64,000 nucleotides of DNA from CALGDE01 sp964655355 (GTDB lineage Bacteria; Cyanobacteriota; Cyanobacteriia; CACIAM-69d): assembly GCA_964655355.1 (NCBI GenBank), contig CAZZMD010000007.1:1-64000 (forward strand). Direction: 5' to 3'. Positions 61,239-64,000 of the stretch are shown here, in pieces. Each line of letters opens with the position of its first letter. Position 1 is the stretch's first letter. Under the pieces are notes generated by a model. It was not told where the DNA came from and searched no databases. It saw nothing but the letters and a program-made list of their open reading frames with translations. The translations under genes and the position numbers were made by a program.

Positions 61239-62729
61239 CTATTCAGTTTCGGTTGGGGCAGTCTCGGTTGGATTAGTTTCGGTGGGAGCAGTCTCGATTG
61301 AATCACCCGAGTCGGTGGCCGGCCCCTCTCCTTCAGGACGCTCGCCTTGGCTGAGACGTTCCGATGCAATTTGCAAAAAGCGATCCTGTTCCGCCAGGGA
61401 GCCATCACTGGTGAGCTGACAGTTTTTCCAGTAGGGTAAGGCGTCGTCGGGAAGCCCCTGTTTATCCAGAACGTCGGCATATAAACAGTAGGCGATGCCG
61501 CCGATGACTTCGGCGGTTTGGGGGCGCTCTTTCTGAAGAATTTTGTAAGCGGCGATCGCATCAGATAGGGCAAAATCCGCCTCTTCATAACGCCCTTGTT
61601 TAGCGCGCAGCCAACCCAAATTTTTATTTAAGGCATAGAGCAATTCCGCATCCACCACCTCTTTTGTCGCTGATGTCGCTGAATCCTGCGGCTCTGCCGT
61701 CGAGTCCGAATTGTCTTGATTCTGACGATAGGCCCGCTGGAGACCTTCCTGAAGCAGGTCATAGGCCTTATCCAATTCCCCATCCCGGATATATAGATAG
61801 GCGAGGGCATTGTAGGCATGGATAAAGTCTTGGGCGAGGGCCTGCTGATAGTTGGCGCGGGCAGCCTTGAAATCTTGCATTTCCTCAAAGACTCGCCCCA
61901 GAAAATAATAGGCTTCAATATTTTCGGGATTGATGGCGATCGCCCGTGAGAAGTTGAACCGCGCATCGGCCAGGTTTGCCTGATTATTCAACGGAATTTC
62001 AGAGACCGTTGCGACCTCTTCCGTTTGTTCGGTGCTCAACTGACCCAATAACGCTTGCTTGCCCTGGTTGAGATAATTTTCCGACAGGACCGGCAAGCTG
62101 GAGTGGGTGAATAACGCCAGTAAAAACACCATCACAGACAGGACTAATTTTAATTCTTGCCGAAAATGGGAGGGCACCCGCAGGCTGTCAAACATGACCC
62201 GCATTGCCTTCTGTCCCGTCTCCGTCAGCACGCTGCCCGCCGTCAATAGGGTCAATACACTCTGGGTCACAACGGCAAAGGACCCCACCAAAAATTCACC
62301 ATCAAATAGCCGCGATGACATATCCAATAGCAAACTGGCGGTCGCGGTCAGGGGGACGATGGACAACGCACTCCACAGCCAGTCATAGCGATCCAGCGGA
62401 TGGATCGGGCGTCGTAAATACCACCACCAAGCTTCGGGGTCCGGCCGCAGGGTCCGCCGCCATTCATCCATCGGCGCGGTGTCATACATAATCCCGGCAC
62501 AGTTGTGCAGCCGTTCATCCAGGGTGAGCAGGTCCAACAATTGGGAATCACTGGGGCGATCGCCCACGGGGTCATAGTGCCGCAACAGCGCTTCTTCCAA
62601 TTCATCCCGCGCCTGTAACAACGTGAGCACCTTCGATGCGGTGACAAATTGCTTTGGCGGCTCGATCGCCTTGAGGGCAAATCGATAGTCATTGAAGAGT
62701 TGATTAAAGGATTTGACCTTGGTGACCAT
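61239..62729 (-). CDS. Membrane protein with TPR repeats
   Basis: 496 residues. A helical N-terminus (about 1-115), three or four TM helices at about 118-205 (WLWSALSIVPLTATASLLLD, GSFAVVTQSVLTLLTAGSVL, LKLVLSVMVFLLALFTHSSL), then TPRs from about 240 (ANLADARFNFSRAIAINPEN, AYYFLGRVFEEMQDFKAARA). The C-terminal 35 residues repeat PTET. It may scaffold a membrane complex. Unknown function. Confidence 0.75.
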   Translation of the reverse strand: MVTKVKSFNQLFNDYRFALKAIEPPKQFVTASKVLTLLQARDELEEALLRHYDPVGDRPSDSQLLDLLTLDERLHNCAGIMYDTAPMDEWRRTLRPDPEAWWWYLRRPIHPLDRYDWLWSALSIVPLTATASLLLDMSSRLFDGEFLVGSFAVVTQSVLTLLTAGSVLTETGQKAMRVMFDSLRVPSHFRQELKLVLSVMVFLLALFTHSSLPVLSENYLNQGKQALLGQLSTEQTEEVATVSEIPLNNQANLADARFNFSRAIAINPENIEAYYFLGRVFEEMQDFKAARANYQQALAQDFIHAYNALAYLYIRDGELDKAYDLLQEGLQRAYRQNQDNSDSTAEPQDSATSATKEVVDAELLYALNKNLGWLRAKQGRYEEADFALSDAIAAYKILQKERPQTAEVIGGIAYCLYADVLDKQGLPDDALPYWKNCQLTSDGSLAEQDRFLQIASERLSQGERPEGEGPATDSGDSIETAPTETNPTETAPTETE

Positions 62730-62996
62730 AGGAGCAAAAGAGCAGTAAGGATCCCTATCCCGGGGGCTCCATTAATGGTATTCGGAGTTAATCCACAGCG
62801 GTACCGGTGCAACAGACACGACATATTTTCCATCTGTTACGGCTAGGCAAGCTATATCTAAACTATGGGCGATTCAACCAGATAATGCAGTAATGCGCCC
62901 TAGAACCTGGTTATTGACGCCCCAATCCATCGTCAATGTTGTCAATAATGCTGCCGATGGCGATCGCTCTGTCCCCCCCGAAAACTCTCTATCCCT

Positions 62997-64000
62997 ATGG
63001 CTACTTTTACCGTCACCAGCATTTTGGACCCTATTGGCGCACCGCCCGGCACGCTTCGCTGGGCGATCAACCAGGCCAATATGGCTAATACCGACGACGA
63101 AATTATTTTTGATCCAACTGTCTTTAACAATCCGACTAACGCTATTAACCTGGGTCTGGGTTTCCTGGGTATCGACGATAACGCAGGGACCTTGACGATT
63201 CGAGGCAATGACACCAATTCAGTGGTCATCGATGGTTCGGCGGCTAGCACTGTCTTCAGAATCGACAATGCCGGCGGGGGAGAAAGTATCACCTTCGAGA
63301 AACTGACCATTCGAAATGGCAATAGCGGTGGCAGTGGTGGCGGTATTCTCCATAACGGCAACGGGACGGTAACCCTGCGCGACAGCACCGTTACCGGCAA
63401 CACTGCGGGTGTCGGCGGTGGCATCTACAGTAACAGCGGCGACATCAACCTCATCAACAGTACCATTTCTGGCAATGTTGCTAATGGGGATGGCGGTGGC
63501 GTCCGCTCAACGGGCGGCACGATCAGTAACTCCACCATCACCAACAATACGGCAGGAGCAGCAGGAGCTGGCAACGGTGGCGGCATTTACAGCCCAAATT
63601 CCATCACAGTCAACAACACCATCATTGTTGGCAACGTCGACAACAACGGAGTGTCTAACCCCAACGTTACCGGTACATTTGTCAGTAACGGTTCAAATAT
63701 CCTGGGCGATCCGGCCGGTAGCGGTAACTTCCCCGCCGACACTGTCAACATCGCCGCCGCCGACGTCATTGGTGCCCTTGCCGACAACGGCGGTCCCACC
63801 CAAACCCATGCCCTAGTCCCCGGCAGCATCGCGATTGATAGCGCCGGGACAGGAGCGACCACCACTGATCAGCGTGGCTTTGCCGCCAGCGGCACCCGCG
63901 ATGTCGGAGCCTTTGAATTTATCCCTCCTGCGTCGGCCACCACCACCACTACCACCACCACCCCAGCGCCCGCACCCTTCAGCATCCTGAACGGCACCCC
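62997..64000 (+). CDS. Right-handed beta-helix surface protein, 5' part
   Basis: The frame begins at ATG 62997 (MATFTVTSILDPIGAPPGTLRWAINQAN) and is open to the window end, so at least 334 residues. Repeats of Gly/Asn-rich coils (SGGSGGGILHNGNG, NTAGVGGGIYSNSGDINLINST) form a parallel beta-helix as in choice-of-anchor and adhesin-like proteins. RDVGAFEF ends the helix and a poly-Thr linker (TTTTTTTTPAPAP) starts the next region. No N-terminal signal is seen, so a C-terminal type I secretion signal outside the window is possible. Confidence 0.8.
   Translation, partial: MATFTVTSILDPIGAPPGTLRWAINQANMANTDDEIIFDPTVFNNPTNAINLGLGFLGIDDNAGTLTIRGNDTNSVVIDGSAASTVFRIDNAGGGESITFEKLTIRNGNSGGSGGGILHNGNGTVTLRDSTVTGNTAGVGGGIYSNSGDINLINSTISGNVANGDGGGVRSTGGTISNSTITNNTAGAAGAGNGGGIYSPNSITVNNTIIVGNVDNNGVSNPNVTGTFVSNGSNILGDPAGSGNFPADTVNIAAADVIGALADNGGPTQTHALVPGSIAIDSAGTGATTTDQRGFAASGTRDVGAFEFIPPASATTTTTTTTPAPAPFSILNGT

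Overview
The window is cyanobacterial chromosome. The evidence is dense HIP1 palindromes (GCGATCGC), psbV (cytochrome c-550 of photosystem II), ndhD, the ferredoxin-type divinyl chlorophyllide reductase bciB, a cyanobacterial-type Hfq, a group-2 sigma factor and CIRCE-controlled groESL. No phage, transposase or CRISPR array was seen. Genes lie on both strands in short transcription units, typical of filamentous or larger unicellular cyanobacteria. I cannot name the genus.

Layout. 1-6.3 kb: a DUF1517-like fragment, ndhD, a three-part TIGR03032/TPR/GT9-like protein, a gamma-glutamylcyclotransferase-fold protein and pyrR. 6.4-14.4 kb (minus): FAD oxidoreductase, CHASE2 cyclase, a cyanobacterial hypothetical and clpC. 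15-19.8 kb: a HAMP adenylate cyclase overlapping a NADAR gene tail to tail, an unusual protein kinase and an HXXEE membrane protein. 19.9-25.8 kb: an RND efflux permease, its membrane-fusion adaptor and a NemR-like TetR regulator with matching palindromic operators. 26-28.8 kb: hfq-TPR-ogt on minus, divergent from dapF. 29-38 kb: a PD-(D/E)XK-like protein, an LCIB-type carbonic anhydrase candidate, an OmpA-family protein, a PAS/GAF cyclase, bciB and an LptA-like protein. 38-40 kb: accD and psbV. 40-43 kb: two tandem fucosyltransferase-like paralogs, one interrupted by a single in-frame TGA. 43-48 kb: a CAX antiporter, groES-groEL and a group-2 sigma factor with an altered -10 recognition helix. 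48-57 kb: a TVP38 protein, an ABC permease, a lipid kinase, initiator tRNA-Met, an ABC binding protein, tRNA-Ser, a DnaJ-like protein, DUF1993, a TPR protein and a 2Fe-2S ferredoxin. 57-64 kb: a PPC-domain protein, a UvrD-type helicase, two exported or membrane proteins of unknown role, and the start of a beta-helix surface protein running off the window.

Functional themes. Three class III nucleotide cyclases lie within 27 kb, two with near-identical catalytic domains and both adenylate-specifying residues, so cAMP signalling is prominent. The efflux cassette looks self-contained and autoregulated.

The most unusual non-genic signal is that about a dozen intergenic gaps each hold 2-4 diverged tandem copies of a different 11-15 nt unit, most often 13-15 nt. 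The unit sequence differs at every locus while the unit length stays similar. Other points worth following are the in-frame TGA gene, the divergent sigma region 2.4, a terminator separating the efflux adaptor from its permease, and several strong non-coding hairpins.
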